64,000 nt of DNA from Alphaproteobacteria bacterium UBA7691 (GTDB lineage: Bacteria > Pseudomonadota > Alphaproteobacteria > Ferrovibrionales > Ferrovibrionaceae): NCBI GenBank assembly GCA_002482765.1, contig DLGP01000096.1:1-64000 (forward strand), read 5' to 3'. Positions 8,386 through 16,964 of the stretch are shown here, in pieces. Position 1 is the first letter of the stretch. Every line of letters begins with the position of its first letter. Both the position numbers and the translations under genes were made by a program. The notes under the pieces were generated by a model. It made no database searches. It worked only from the letters and a program-made list of their open reading frames with translations, and was not told where the DNA came from.

Positions 8386-9240
8386 GTGTCAAACCTGCCG
8401 ACCGATACAACCACCGCCGATCCTAACCAGCCCGCCGCCACCCAGACCACCGCGCCGTGGAAGCTGCTGATTGTGGATGACGAGCCAGATGTACACGCGC
8501 TGACCAAATTGCTGCTGCGCAATTTCACCTATCGCGGGCGCGGGCTGGAATTCCTCTCGGCCCATACCGGCACCGAAGCCAAGCCGTTACTGGCGCAAAA
8601 CCCGGATATCGCCCTGATCCTTCTGGATGTGGTGATGGAAACCGAACATGCCGGCATCGAATTGGTGAGCCATATCCGCGAAGACCTGGGCAACAAGGCG
8701 GTGCAGATTGTGATCCGCACCGGCCAGCCCGGACAAGCGCCGCCACTCAGCGTGGTGGGCAGCCATTCGATCAACGATTACAAGGAAAAGACCGAACTGA
8801 CGCAGCAAAGCATGCTGCTCACGGTGGTCAAGGCTTTGCGGCTCTATGAGGAATACCTGCCGACCTACCAGGCTGCCGCCAAGCTGGAGGAACTGACCGA
8901 GCGCGCCCGTGCCGGCGCCGATGAGCGCGAATTGCTGCGCGCCCTGCTCGGCGCTGATTACAGTTTCCCTGCCGGCAGCCATGCCCGCAGCGAGGCCGGC
9001 GATGAAACGCCGCCCCCCGCTCCAACCCCGACCGATCCGCGCCTGTCGAGCCTGACCGAGCGTGAGCGCGAAGTGCTGAAATGGCTCAGCCATGGCGATT
9101 CCAACAAGGCCATCGGCCTGCGTCTAGGTGTGCAGGAAGTGACCGTGAAGGCGCATCTGCGGCAGATATTTGCCAAATTGCAGGTTTTCAACCGCACCCA
9201 GGCGGCTTCGCTTGCGCTGCGTATGAACGAACCGGATTGA
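8386..9240 (+). CDS. Response regulator: receiver domain plus LuxR-type HTH
   Basis: About 284 residues. The N-terminal receiver starts WKLLIVDDEPDVHALTKLLL (acidic pocket DDE), has the phospho-acceptor Asp in ALILLDVVMET, and the switch region QIVIRTGQPG plus KEKTELT. This receiver resembles those in DUF3369-type regulators. A Pro-rich linker (TPPPAPTPTDPR) leads to a C-terminal LuxR/GerE HTH, LSSLTEREREVLKWLSHGDSNKAIGLRLGVQEVTVKAHLRQIFAKL. No sensor kinase lies in the window beside it. Two GTG codons could start it, 8374 and 8386; 8386 is preferred because TGGAAAG lies just upstream. Confidence 0.85.
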   Translation: MSNLPTDTTTADPNQPAATQTTAPWKLLIVDDEPDVHALTKLLLRNFTYRGRGLEFLSAHTGTEAKPLLAQNPDIALILLDVVMETEHAGIELVSHIREDLGNKAVQIVIRTGQPGQAPPLSVVGSHSINDYKEKTELTQQSMLLTVVKALRLYEEYLPTYQAAAKLEELTERARAGADERELLRALLGADYSFPAGSHARSEAGDETPPPAPTPTDPRLSSLTEREREVLKWLSHGDSNKAIGLRLGVQEVTVKAHLRQIFAKLQVFNRTQAASLALRMNEPD

Positions 9241-9266
9241 TCCAGTAGCCCGCCTGCTGCGTATCT
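9238..9266 (+). promoter_or_regulatory. Candidate ECF (RpoE/ChrR-type) promoter of the phr operon
   Basis: TGATCC (9238-9243), 18 bases, then TATCT (9262-9266). TGATCC with an 18-base spacer is the known -35/spacing pattern of the Rhodobacter RpoE (ECF11) sigma factor, whose regulon includes photolyase and cfa genes. The same layout precedes chrR in this window (16936-16964). Transcription would start near 9273, which favours the TTG start of phr at 9300 over GTG 9270. The -10 is a partial match, so this is a prediction. Confidence 0.5.
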
Positions 9267-9299
9267 GCTGTGAAGAGAGTTAGTCGCAGCGAGGCGCGT

Positions 9300-10814
9300 T
9301 TGACCCGTATAAAATCATCCCCGGCGCCAGCCCCGGTCGTGGTCTGGTTTCGCCAGGATTTGCGCCTGGCCGACAATCCGGCATTAAACGCGGCTGCCGC
9401 GCATGGCGCGCCGGTGATTGCACTTTATGTGCTGGATGACAGCCTGGCCTGGAAGCCGGGGGCAGCCAGCCGCTGGTGGTTGCATCAGGCGCTGAATGCC
9501 CTGGATGGCGATCTGCGCCGCCAATATGGTTTTGGCCTCACCCTGCGGCGCGGACGGGCTGCCGACCTGGTGCCGCAACTGGCCACACAAACCGGCGCCC
9601 AGGCCGTGTTCTGGAACCGCTGTTATGAACCAGCAGCGATTGAACGCGATGCCAAGATCAAGGCCGTGCTGAAACAAGCTGGCATTGTCGCTGAAAGCCA
9701 CAATGCGTCACTGCTCTATGAACCTTGGACGGTGAAAACCCAAAGTGGCGGCTGGTTCAAGGTTTACTCACCCTTCTGGCGTGCCTGCCGCGCGCTGGGC
9801 GAACCACCCTCCCCATTACCGGCGCCCAAGCAGATGCACGGCCATGCCGGCTTGGAAAGCGACATGCTGGCAAACTGGCATCTGCTGCCAACCAAGCCCG
9901 ATTGGGCCGGCGGCCTGCGTAATACCTGGGTGCCGGGCAGCCTGGGTGTGGAAAGCATGCTGGCGAATTTTATCGACCAGGGCCTCAATGGCTATGCCGA
10001 GCAGCGCGACCGCCCGGATATGCCGGCTACATCGCGGCTTTCGCCGCATCTGCATTTTGGCGAAATCGGGCCGCGCCAGATCTGGCATGCGGTGCGCTTT
10101 GCGCTGGATGCCGGCCCGCCCAGTCTGGCCCGGCATGGCGAGAAGTTCCTTGCCGAACTAGGCTGGCGCGAATTTGCACATCATCTGCTGTTCCATTGCC
10201 CAAGCCTGCCCGAGCAGAATTTCCGCAGCGATTTTGATGCCTTTCCGTGGCATGACGATGCCGCCGCACTAAAACGCTGGCAACGCGGGCAGACAGGTTA
10301 TCCGATTGTGGATGCCGGCATGCGCGAGCTTTGGCATACCGGCTGGATGCATAACCGGGTGCGCATGATTGTGGCTTCCTTTTTGGTGAAGCATCTGCGC
10401 CAGCATTGGCGCCAGGGTGAAGCCTGGTTCTGGGATACGCTGGTGGATGCCGATCTGGCCAATAATGCGGCAAGCTGGCAATGGGTGGCCGGCAGCGGCG
10501 CCGATGCAGCGCCCTATTTCCGCATCTTCAATCCGATGTTGCAAGGCGAGCGTTTTGATCCCGAGGGTGATTATGTGCGGGCTTGGGTGCCGGAACTGAA
10601 GGCTGTGCCGGCACGCTTCATCCACAAGCCCTGGCAGGCACCGGCGCTGGTTTTGCGTGAAGCCGGCGTCAGCCTCGGCGGCAATTATCCGGCACCGATG
10701 GTGGATCATGATGCCGCCCGCATTTCGGCTCTGGCAGCCTTTGCCACATTGCGCGATAAAGAGGGCAACGAGGCAGCGGCCAAACGGCTGCATGAAGGCA
10801 GGGGGGCTGCATGA
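9300..10814 (+). CDS. phr: Deoxyribodipyrimidine photolyase (class I cryptochrome/photolyase family)
   Basis: A ~504-residue flavoprotein that uses blue light to split cyclobutane pyrimidine dimers. It has an N-terminal Rossmann antenna domain (VVVWFRQDLRLADNPAL) and the C-terminal FAD-binding domain with TSRLSPHLHFGEIGPRQIWHA, GWREFAHHLLFHCP, GYPIVDAGMRELWHTGWMHNRVRMIVASFLVKHL and the signature LVDADLANNAASWQWVAGSGADAAPYFRIFNP. All core FAD and Trp-chain segments are present. Start: TTG at 9300 has GAGG five bases upstream and lies downstream of the predicted promoter; the frame also opens at GTG 9270 without a ribosome-binding site. It overlaps the next gene by four bases (ATGA). Confidence 0.93.
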   Translation: MTRIKSSPAPAPVVVWFRQDLRLADNPALNAAAAHGAPVIALYVLDDSLAWKPGAASRWWLHQALNALDGDLRRQYGFGLTLRRGRAADLVPQLATQTGAQAVFWNRCYEPAAIERDAKIKAVLKQAGIVAESHNASLLYEPWTVKTQSGGWFKVYSPFWRACRALGEPPSPLPAPKQMHGHAGLESDMLANWHLLPTKPDWAGGLRNTWVPGSLGVESMLANFIDQGLNGYAEQRDRPDMPATSRLSPHLHFGEIGPRQIWHAVRFALDAGPPSLARHGEKFLAELGWREFAHHLLFHCPSLPEQNFRSDFDAFPWHDDAAALKRWQRGQTGYPIVDAGMRELWHTGWMHNRVRMIVASFLVKHLRQHWRQGEAWFWDTLVDADLANNAASWQWVAGSGADAAPYFRIFNPMLQGERFDPEGDYVRAWVPELKAVPARFIHKPWQAPALVLREAGVSLGGNYPAPMVDHDAARISALAAFATLRDKEGNEAAAKRLHEGRGAA

Positions 10815-12136
10815 AGATTGGTGTGATCGGCGCCGGCATTGCCGGCCTGGGCGCAGCCTGGGCCTTGTCGCGCCGGCATGACGTGACCGTGTTTGAGGCC
10901 AATGCCTATCCGGGTGGCCATAGCAACACGGCAGAAATTGACTATGACGGCAGCCGCATCGCCGTGGATACCGGCTTTATCGTTTTTAATAATTGGAATT
11001 ATCCAAATATCGAAAAGCTGTTTGCGCATCTCGCCGTGCCATCGATCAAGAGCGACATGTCATTCTCGGTTTCGGTTGGCACCGGTGCCAAGCGCGGCCA
11101 GCTTGAATGGAACGGCAACACACTCGGCAGCCTGTTCGCACAGAAGCGTAATCTTTTCTCGCTGCGCTTCCATCGCATGTGGCGCGATATCCTGCGCTTC
11201 AATCAGCGCGCCGTGGCCGATCTGGCGGCGGGCCGGCTTGAGGGCTTGACGCTAGGCGATTATCTCGCCCGCGAAGGCTATTCCGAAAGCTTCATGCTGG
11301 ATTATTTGCTGCCCATGGGCGCGGCAATCTGGTCGGCGCCATTACGCGAGATGATGGCGTTTCCCGCCGTCACCTTCTGCCGTTTCTTCAGCAACCATGG
11401 CCTGCTCAGTGTAAATAACCGGCCGCAATGGTCCACTGTGCTGGGCGGCAGCCGCGAATATGTGCGCCGCCTGCTGGCCGATAGCCGCAGCAGCCTCAAT
11501 CTTTCCACCCCGGTACACAGCCTGAGCCGCGCTGCAAACGGCATCACATTGCATACCGCAAAGGGTCCGGCCGGGCTGTTCGACCATGTGCTGCTGGCCT
11601 GCCATGGCGACCAGGCCTTGCGTATCCTTGGCAATGCCGCCACGGCACCGGAGCAGGATATTCTGGGCCAGTTCCGCTTCCAGGCCAACCGCGCCATCCT
11701 GCATCGTGATCTGCGGCAGATGCCGGTGCGGCGCCGCGCCTGGGCCAGTTGGAATTATCTATCCGAGCCACGCCGCGACCTGGAGCGCCGCGTCGGCCTG
11801 ACCTACTGGATGAACCTGCTGCAAAGCATTGACCATAGCCGCCCGCTTTTTGTCACCCTCAACCCGATTGAAGAGCCTGATCCGAAGTTGGTGTTTGCTC
11901 GTTTCGATTATGAGCATCCGCTGTTTGATCGCGCCGCTGTGGCGGCCCAAGGCCGCTTGCATGAGATTCAGGGCCGCGACCGGCTGTGGTATGCCGGTGC
12001 CTGGGCCGGTTATGGCTTCCATGAGGATGGCCTTACTGCCGGCTTGCGCGCCGCCATGACGCTGGATGCCGATCTGGCCGCGTCTCTCCCCTTCTCCGCC
12101 GACCTGACCCAGCGGCGGCTTGAGGTGGCGGCATGA
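10811..12136 (+). CDS. FAD-dependent oxidoreductase, amine-oxidase-like, of the cfa cluster
   Basis: A 441-residue protein with an N-terminal dinucleotide-binding motif (MKIGVIGAGIAGLGAAWALS, then a V-FEA acidic end, then PGGHSNT) and the C-terminal FAD closing motif YAGAWAGYGFHEDGLTAGL. This is the NAD(P)/FAD-dependent oxidoreductase regularly found next to DUF1365 and cyclopropane-fatty-acid-synthase genes. In Rhodobacter a relative sits in the RpoE/ChrR singlet-oxygen regulon, and related cluster genes contribute to modified (furan-type) fatty acids. The exact reaction here is unknown; oxidation of membrane-bound acyl chains is an inference. Both neighbours overlap it by four bases, showing an operon. 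Confidence 0.85.
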   Translation: MKIGVIGAGIAGLGAAWALSRRHDVTVFEANAYPGGHSNTAEIDYDGSRIAVDTGFIVFNNWNYPNIEKLFAHLAVPSIKSDMSFSVSVGTGAKRGQLEWNGNTLGSLFAQKRNLFSLRFHRMWRDILRFNQRAVADLAAGRLEGLTLGDYLAREGYSESFMLDYLLPMGAAIWSAPLREMMAFPAVTFCRFFSNHGLLSVNNRPQWSTVLGGSREYVRRLLADSRSSLNLSTPVHSLSRAANGITLHTAKGPAGLFDHVLLACHGDQALRILGNAATAPEQDILGQFRFQANRAILHRDLRQMPVRRRAWASWNYLSEPRRDLERRVGLTYWMNLLQSIDHSRPLFVTLNPIEEPDPKLVFARFDYEHPLFDRAAVAAQGRLHEIQGRDRLWYAGAWAGYGFHEDGLTAGLRAAMTLDADLAASLPFSADLTQRRLEVAA

Positions 12137-12945
12137 CGTCCATCGCCCTGGAACAGGCCGCGCTCTATCACTGCCGCGTAATGCATGAGCGGCTGCTGCC
12201 ATTCCGGCACAAATTTGACTATCGCGTGTTTTCGCTGCTGCTTGATCTGGATGCGCTGCCGGCCTTCGCGGCAAACTCGCGCTTGTTCCGGCATAACCGT
12301 TTTGGCCTGCTGTCGTTCTTCGATAAGGATCACGGCCCGCGTGACGGCAGCCCTTTGCGCCCCTGGGTGGAAGCCATCCTGCACCAGCATGGTTTGCAGC
12401 ACGCGGCGGCGCGTATCACGATCTTCTGTTTTCCGCGCCTCTACGGCTATGTGTTCAATCCGCTCAGCGTCTACTTCTGCCATGATGCACAAGGCCGGCT
12501 TGGCGCCATTCTCTACGAGGTGAAAAACACCTTCGGCGACCAGCATGGTTATCTCATTGCGGTGACGGAACAGGATGGCGTGTTGCACCATGGCGCGCCC
12601 AAGCAGTTCCATGTCTCGCCCTTCATGCCGCTATCCGGTGACTACCAGTTCAGCATCCTGCCGCCGGGCGAGAAGATTGCCATCCATATCCGGCATGACG
12701 GCCCGGAAGGCCCGCGTCTGATCGCAACGCAGACCGGTCGGCGCGAAGCCTGCACCGATGGCGCCATGCTGAAAGCCATGCTGCGCCATCCGCTGATGAC
12801 CTTGAAGGTGATGGCAGCGATCCATTGGGAAGCGCTGCATCTGTGGCGCAAGGGCGCCCGTTTTTTCCGCCGGCCCGCGCCGCCGGCTTTGCCGGTGAGC
12901 CATACCCGGCCGATATGTGACGAACAGCCAGTTTCCGGGGAGTGA
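12133..12945 (+). CDS. DUF1365-family protein
   Basis: A 270-residue protein of the DUF1365 family: YHCRVMHERLLPFRHKFDYRVFSLLLDLD at the N-terminus, the conserved RLYGYVFNPLSVYFCHDAQGRLGAILYEVKNTFGDQHGYLI block, KQFHVSPFMPLSGDYQF, and a C-terminal MTLKVMAAIHWEALHLWRKGARF. The biochemical role is not established, but the family nearly always travels with the FAD oxidoreductase upstream and the fatty-acid methyltransferase downstream, as here. The start overlaps the previous stop by four bases. Confidence 0.9.
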   Translation: MTSIALEQAALYHCRVMHERLLPFRHKFDYRVFSLLLDLDALPAFAANSRLFRHNRFGLLSFFDKDHGPRDGSPLRPWVEAILHQHGLQHAAARITIFCFPRLYGYVFNPLSVYFCHDAQGRLGAILYEVKNTFGDQHGYLIAVTEQDGVLHHGAPKQFHVSPFMPLSGDYQFSILPPGEKIAIHIRHDGPEGPRLIATQTGRREACTDGAMLKAMLRHPLMTLKVMAAIHWEALHLWRKGARFFRRPAPPALPVSHTRPICDEQPVSGE

Positions 12946-12948
12946 TTG

Positions 12949-14250
12949 ATGAGCGACTATGTGGCGGATCAAAAGGGCGATTATGGGCTGGGTACAGCGG
13001 CCGCTGAACGGCGCGGCAATCCGCCGGCCGCAGCCATTGAACTGACCTGCCCACAGGATGCGCTGCGCCTCAACAATCTCGACCGCTGGACCCGGCTGAT
13101 GCTGTCGCTGGCGCCACATATGTCGCGCGGTTCGATCACCATCGGCCTGACCGATGGCCGCCGCGTGGTGGCGCGCGGCAAACTGCCGGGGCCGGATGCC
13201 GAGATCACCCTGCGCAACAACCGCTTCCCCAAGCGTATGCTGCTGGGTGGCAATCTCGGCGTTGGCCAGTCCTTCATGGAAGCCGATTATGATTGCGACG
13301 ATATCGGCCTGCTGGCGCATTGGGCCTGCGTCAATACCGAGCTGGACGACACGCTGATGGGCAAGCCCTGGCTGCGCGTGCTGCGCCGCATTGCCTTCGC
13401 CTTTGCCAACAACACCAAGCGCGGCAGCCGCCGCAACATCGCCTACCATTACGATCTCGGCAACAATTTCTACAGCCAGTGGCTTGATCCATCGATGACC
13501 TATTCCTCGGCGATCTACAGCCATGAGGGCCAGGCATTGGAAGCCGCCCAAGCCGCCAAATACCGGCGCCTGGCCGGCGAGGTCTTGCAGTTGCAGCCGG
13601 GCCAGCGCGTGCTGGAAGTGGGCTGCGGCTGGGGCGGCTTTGCCGAACTGGCGGCCAAGGAATTCGGCGCCCAGGTGCATGGCATTACGATCAGCCGCGA
13701 GCAGCATGATTACGCCCAGCGCCGCATCTTCGAAGCCGGCCTGGCAGACAAGGTGACAATTGAACTGCGCGATTACCGCGATACAACAGGGCAATACGAC
13801 GCCATCGCTTCCATCGAGATGATCGAAGCCGTGGGCGAGAAATTCTGGCCGGCCTATTTCGGCATGCTGCGCCAGCGGCTGGCGCCGCAAGGCCGCGTTG
13901 GCTTGCAGGCGATTGTGATCCAGGACAAATATTTTGAGGCCTATCGCGGCACGATGGATTTTATCCAGGCCTATATCTTCCCGGGCGGCATGTTGCTGGC
14001 GCCTCAGGTGATCCGCGACCACGCCGCCGCAGCGGGCATGAAAATGACGCGCAGCGACGGCTTTGCGCTGGATTATGCCCGCACCCTGCGCGAATGGACC
14101 GAGCATTTCCAGGCCGCCTGGCCGCAGATCCGCGCGCTCGGCTTCGACGAACGCTTCCGCCGCATGTGGCTCTACTATCTCGGCTCCTGCGAGGGTGGCT
14201 TCCGCGCCAACTGCATCGATGTGCTTCAGCTCAGGCTTGATCTGGCCTGA
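12949..14250 (+). CDS. cfa: Cyclopropane-fatty-acyl-phospholipid synthase family methyltransferase
   Basis: A 433-residue SAM-dependent enzyme that adds a methylene or methyl carbon to unsaturated acyl chains of membrane phospholipids. The N-terminal lipid-binding domain is followed by NIAYHYDLGNNFYSQWLDPSMTYSSAIY (family signature), the SAM motif I VLEVGCGWGGFAELAAKEFGAQVHGITIS, the catalytic-region IEMIEAVGEKFWPAYF and QAIVIQDKYFEAYRGTMDFIQAYIFPGG. The ATG at 12949 follows GGGGAG and lies just after the DUF1365 stop; a TTG three bases earlier is less likely. It is the last gene of the phr operon. It could equally be a UfaM-like acyl methyltransferase. Confidence 0.92.
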   Translation: MSDYVADQKGDYGLGTAAAERRGNPPAAAIELTCPQDALRLNNLDRWTRLMLSLAPHMSRGSITIGLTDGRRVVARGKLPGPDAEITLRNNRFPKRMLLGGNLGVGQSFMEADYDCDDIGLLAHWACVNTELDDTLMGKPWLRVLRRIAFAFANNTKRGSRRNIAYHYDLGNNFYSQWLDPSMTYSSAIYSHEGQALEAAQAAKYRRLAGEVLQLQPGQRVLEVGCGWGGFAELAAKEFGAQVHGITISREQHDYAQRRIFEAGLADKVTIELRDYRDTTGQYDAIASIEMIEAVGEKFWPAYFGMLRQRLAPQGRVGLQAIVIQDKYFEAYRGTMDFIQAYIFPGGMLLAPQVIRDHAAAAGMKMTRSDGFALDYARTLREWTEHFQAAWPQIRALGFDERFRRMWLYYLGSCEGGFRANCIDVLQLRLDLA

Positions 14251-14287
14251 GGCGCATACCGTTCAAAACGGCACAGGCAGCCAAATT

Positions 14288-14752
14288 TTAGATTTGCACC
14301 GCCAAGCGGCGCCGCAGCCAGCGCACCACGGCGCCGATCAGCGGCAGGCGGGCATAAAACTGGCTGCCCGAATCCCAATGATCGAGATGCGCCGCCACCT
14401 TGCCGGCCGGGGTGAAATGAAGCTCTGAAACCCCCACCACTTCCCATGGCTGCGCTGGATTAAGCCGGGTCGGCTTGAAAAAGAAACGCCAGGTCAGAAA
14501 GGCGGTTGCCTCCTGGCGCACCACGCTATCAATGATGAAGCGCATCTCGCTGCAATCCTCGAAGGATGCCTCGAATACCCGCCGCATCGCAGCCAGGCCG
14601 CGCACATCATTGAATGGATCGCGGAAATGCACATCGGCTGCCACCAAGTCGCCCAACCGCGCCAGGCTGGCCGGCGCCAATGTCTCAAAAAAGCCGATAT
14701 AGGCTTGCAGGCCCTCGGCAATCGCATCCTGTTCTATGGTGATGGCTGTCAT
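14288..14752 (-). CDS. SnoaL/NTF2-like domain protein
   Basis: A 154-residue protein with the cone-shaped alpha+beta NTF2 fold pattern: an N-terminal helix (AEGLQAYIGFFETLAPASLARLGDLVAADVHFRDPFNDVRGLAAMRRVF), followed by strands FIIDSVVRQEATAFLTWRFFFKP and VVGVSELHFTPAGKVAAHLDHWDSG. Such proteins are often small enzymes or ligand binders; the specific role is unknown. It is the last gene of the chrR operon, overlapping the SDR gene by four bases, and converges with cfa. Its place in the cluster suggests a role in the same photooxidative or lipid-modification response. Confidence 0.78.
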   Translation of the reverse strand: MTAITIEQDAIAEGLQAYIGFFETLAPASLARLGDLVAADVHFRDPFNDVRGLAAMRRVFEASFEDCSEMRFIIDSVVRQEATAFLTWRFFFKPTRLNPAQPWEVVGVSELHFTPAGKVAAHLDHWDSGSQFYARLPLIGAVVRWLRRRLAVQI

Positions 14753-15510
14753 TTGGTTGCCCTTCCCACCAAGGGGAAATAGAGCACATAGGGCAGCAGG
14801 CGAAGGAATTTCAGGATATAGGCAAAGCGGCGTGGAAACACGATCTCGAAGGCCGTGCCATGCTCCAGCGCCTGATATAGCCGCTCGGCGGCTTGCTCCA
14901 CATCCATCAGGAAGGGCATCGGAAAATCATTCTGGTCGGTGAGCGGCGTGCGCACAAAACCGGGATTGACCAGGCGCATGCGGATACCGGCAGGCTCCAG
15001 TTCCAGGCGCAGGCTCTCGGTCATGTTGATCAAGGCCGCCTTGCTGGCGCCATAGGCGGCTGCTTTCGGCAGGCCACGATAGCCGGCGAGTGACGCATTC
15101 ACCGCGATCTGGCCCTGGCCACGCGCCAGCATGCGCGGCAGCAAGGCTTCCAGGCAATGCGCCACGGTCATCACATTGGCTTCCAGCAAATCGGAAACCG
15201 TGGCGGCACTGAATTGTGCTGCCGGGCTGGGCCGGTGTGTACCGGCATTCAACACCGCCAGCCGGATCGGGCCGCTGCTGCGCTCGATCGCCGCCACCAG
15301 CGCCTCGGCCTGGCCGGCCAGGGCCAAGTCGCCGGGATGAACATGGAAATGCCCCGGCTTGCCAACACCGGCCAGCGCTACATCGGTGAGCGTATCCACC
15401 CGCCGCGCCGTGCCGGCCACGTTGGCGCCAGCCGCCAGATAGCGCAAAGCCAGGGCCCGCCCCAGACCAGAGCCGGCGCCGGTGATCCACACACTGCCCG
15501 GCTCTGCCAT
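14749..15510 (-). CDS. Short-chain dehydrogenase/reductase (SDR)
   Basis: A 253-residue classical SDR. The cofactor motif is SVWITGAGSGLGRALALRYLAAGANVAGTARR (TGxxxGxG, with Arg residues after beta-2 favouring NADP). The LAVLNAG motif is present, and the catalytic residues are Ser in IAVNASLAGYRGLPKAAAYGASKAALI with the YxxxK pair. The substrate is unknown. The gene lies between a DUF6134-like gene, three bases upstream, and the SnoaL-like gene, with a four-base overlap, all in the chrR operon. An SDR is also found in the corresponding Rhodobacter singlet-oxygen regulon. Confidence 0.88.
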   Translation of the reverse strand: MAEPGSVWITGAGSGLGRALALRYLAAGANVAGTARRVDTLTDVALAGVGKPGHFHVHPGDLALAGQAEALVAAIERSSGPIRLAVLNAGTHRPSPAAQFSAATVSDLLEANVMTVAHCLEALLPRMLARGQGQIAVNASLAGYRGLPKAAAYGASKAALINMTESLRLELEPAGIRMRLVNPGFVRTPLTDQNDFPMPFLMDVEQAAERLYQALEHGTAFEIVFPRRFAYILKFLRLLPYVLYFPLVGRATK

Positions 15511-15513
15511 GCT

Positions 15514-16164
15514 TCACTCCTGCAAGCGGTAATCGATCACCGAGCCATCGCTGGCGCCAAACCTAGTTTTGGCCCAGCGCTGTTGCGGGTCGTACCAGAT
15601 TTCCAGCCGCAGATCGCCATCCAGCCGATAGCGCCGCGAACCCGGCGGCACACCATCCTCCGGCTTGCTGGGCAACGGCGCCACCTGCACTTTCAGCAGC
15701 CGGCCATTCTGGGTATCCAGCAGCAGGTCACGATTTGGAAAGCTGCTGTTCCAGTAGCTGGTGGGCATGATATCGGCCGGCGCCAGGCCGCGATATTTGC
15801 TGCCATCCACCTTCAGCTTGCCATCCTGCGCCGCCTCAGCCTTGAGATATTGCTGCTCGCCATCGTCGTCAGTATTGGAAACCAGCCGCATCAGGCGGTT
15901 ATCGCGCCACAATTCTTCGGATTGATGATGGTAATGGTAGACTGGCAGAAAACCCGCCAGCCGCACGATCAGGGATATATCCACCTTTACCCGCGTCTCG
16001 GCGCCATCACGGGTGACGCTGACACGGTGATGACCGATATCATCGCCTTTGCGGAAAGCACGGAAGGCCCGGGTTTCGGTCTCGCCAGCCCAGGTGCTAT
16101 CGCCCCAGGCGCAGAGGCCGGCCAGCAGCAACAGGGCAAATTTCAGGAAGCGATTCTGGCCCAT
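15514..16164 (-). CDS. Exported DUF6134/DUF3108-like protein
   Basis: A 216-residue protein with a signal peptide (MGQNRFLKFALLLLAGLCAW, probable cleavage near STWAGE). The mature part is mostly beta-strands: RAFRKGDDIGHHRVSVTRDGAETRVKVDISLIVRLAG, then YHYHHQSEELWRDNRLMRLVSNTDDDGE. This pattern of g-d-x-G-x-x-x-x-V then L...T...dG is that of DUF3108/DUF6134 periplasmic proteins. The function is unknown. The gene overlaps the 3' end of chrR by 22 bases, so it is cotranscribed with it, and it precedes the SDR by three bases. Confidence 0.72.
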   Translation of the reverse strand: MGQNRFLKFALLLLAGLCAWGDSTWAGETETRAFRAFRKGDDIGHHRVSVTRDGAETRVKVDISLIVRLAGFLPVYHYHHQSEELWRDNRLMRLVSNTDDDGEQQYLKAEAAQDGKLKVDGSKYRGLAPADIMPTSYWNSSFPNRDLLLDTQNGRLLKVQVAPLPSKPEDGVPPGSRRYRLDGDLRLEIWYDPQQRWAKTRFGASDGSVIDYRLQE

Positions 16165-16913
16165 TGATTGAATATCCAGCCGAACGCACCGCGGAAACGC
16201 AGCGGTGCGTCGGTCACCGCCAGGCAGATACAGGGCTGATCACGCATCGCCACCGGGCGATGTTCCACATTGCCATCGGCAAATTCCACATCGCCACGCA
16301 GGAAGGCGCCGCGCTCGTCGGTGAAGCCGCCGCTCAGCACCAGGGTAAGCTCCTCGCCGCCATGGCTATGCACCGGCATGGCTGAGCCCGGTGCGATGCG
16401 CAAAAGACTGACCATGCCGCCCTTGGCCTTGGGCAGTTGCAACGCCACCGAATGCAGCCCGGCGCCGCTCCAGCGCCAGGGCAGATCGGCTAGTCCATTG
16501 CCGCTATTCTCGGGCAGATAAGCCGCCAGGGGGCGCGGCAGGGCCTTGCCATCATAGCTGGCCGGCACGGGCGCTTCCTGCTGTGCCTTATAGGCCATGC
16601 CGGGATTGAGGCCCGGCGCGGCGCCCGGCCGGCCCGGCTCCAGCCGGCGCAAAACCGCCTCCAGGCTGGCATCATGCAAAGCTGCGGGTTCGGCCTGATC
16701 CAGCAAACCGCCCGCGGCGGCCTCGATGGCGCGCAACTCGGCCCGGCAATGCGGGCAAAAGGTCAGATGGCATGCCACCGCCAGCGACCAGGCTTCAGAC
16801 AGGGTGCCGCTGGCGTAATCAAGCAGCAACGCAGCCGGAATATGATGCCGGGGTGCGAAGTCTGGTGCGGCCTGAGAAGCCGCGATGTCTCGGGTCTGGG
16901 TCAACTTTGCCAA
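16143..16913 (-). CDS. chrR: ChrR-type zinc anti-sigma factor with cupin domain
   Basis: A 256-residue cytoplasmic protein matching ChrR, which holds the ECF sigma factor RpoE inactive until singlet oxygen appears. The N-terminal zinc-binding anti-sigma domain shows His 23/24 and H49-xxx-C53-xx-C56 (ACHLTFCPHC). The C-terminal cupin-like domain has H182, H184, E187/E188 and H218 as candidate metal ligands, and a C228-x-C230 pair like that in ChrR. The start is uncertain: TTG 16913, or TTG 16904 which has GGAAGG ten bases upstream. No rpoE gene adjoins it, which is unusual because the two are normally cotranscribed. A TGATCC-N18-TATAA promoter precedes it. Confidence 0.88.
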   Translation of the reverse strand: MAKLTQTRDIAASQAAPDFAPRHHIPAALLLDYASGTLSEAWSLAVACHLTFCPHCRAELRAIEAAAGGLLDQAEPAALHDASLEAVLRRLEPGRPGAAPGLNPGMAYKAQQEAPVPASYDGKALPRPLAAYLPENSGNGLADLPWRWSGAGLHSVALQLPKAKGGMVSLLRIAPGSAMPVHSHGGEELTLVLSGGFTDERGAFLRGDVEFADGNVEHRPVAMRDQPCICLAVTDAPLRFRGAFGWIFNQWARIAS

Positions 16914-16935
16914 GCCTTCCAGGATGAATTACACA

Positions 16936-16964
16936 TTATACGCCTTACCCGACAAAATGGATCA
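16936..16964 (-). promoter_or_regulatory. Candidate ECF (RpoE/ChrR-type) promoter of the chrR operon
   Basis: On the minus strand: TGATCC (16964-16959), exactly 18 bases, TATAA (16940-16936), with the predicted start about 16 bases before chrR. The layout is the same as before phr, including a CG directly before the TAT of the -10. This suggests that the same sigma factor drives both operons and that ChrR is made under autoregulation. Confidence 0.6.
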
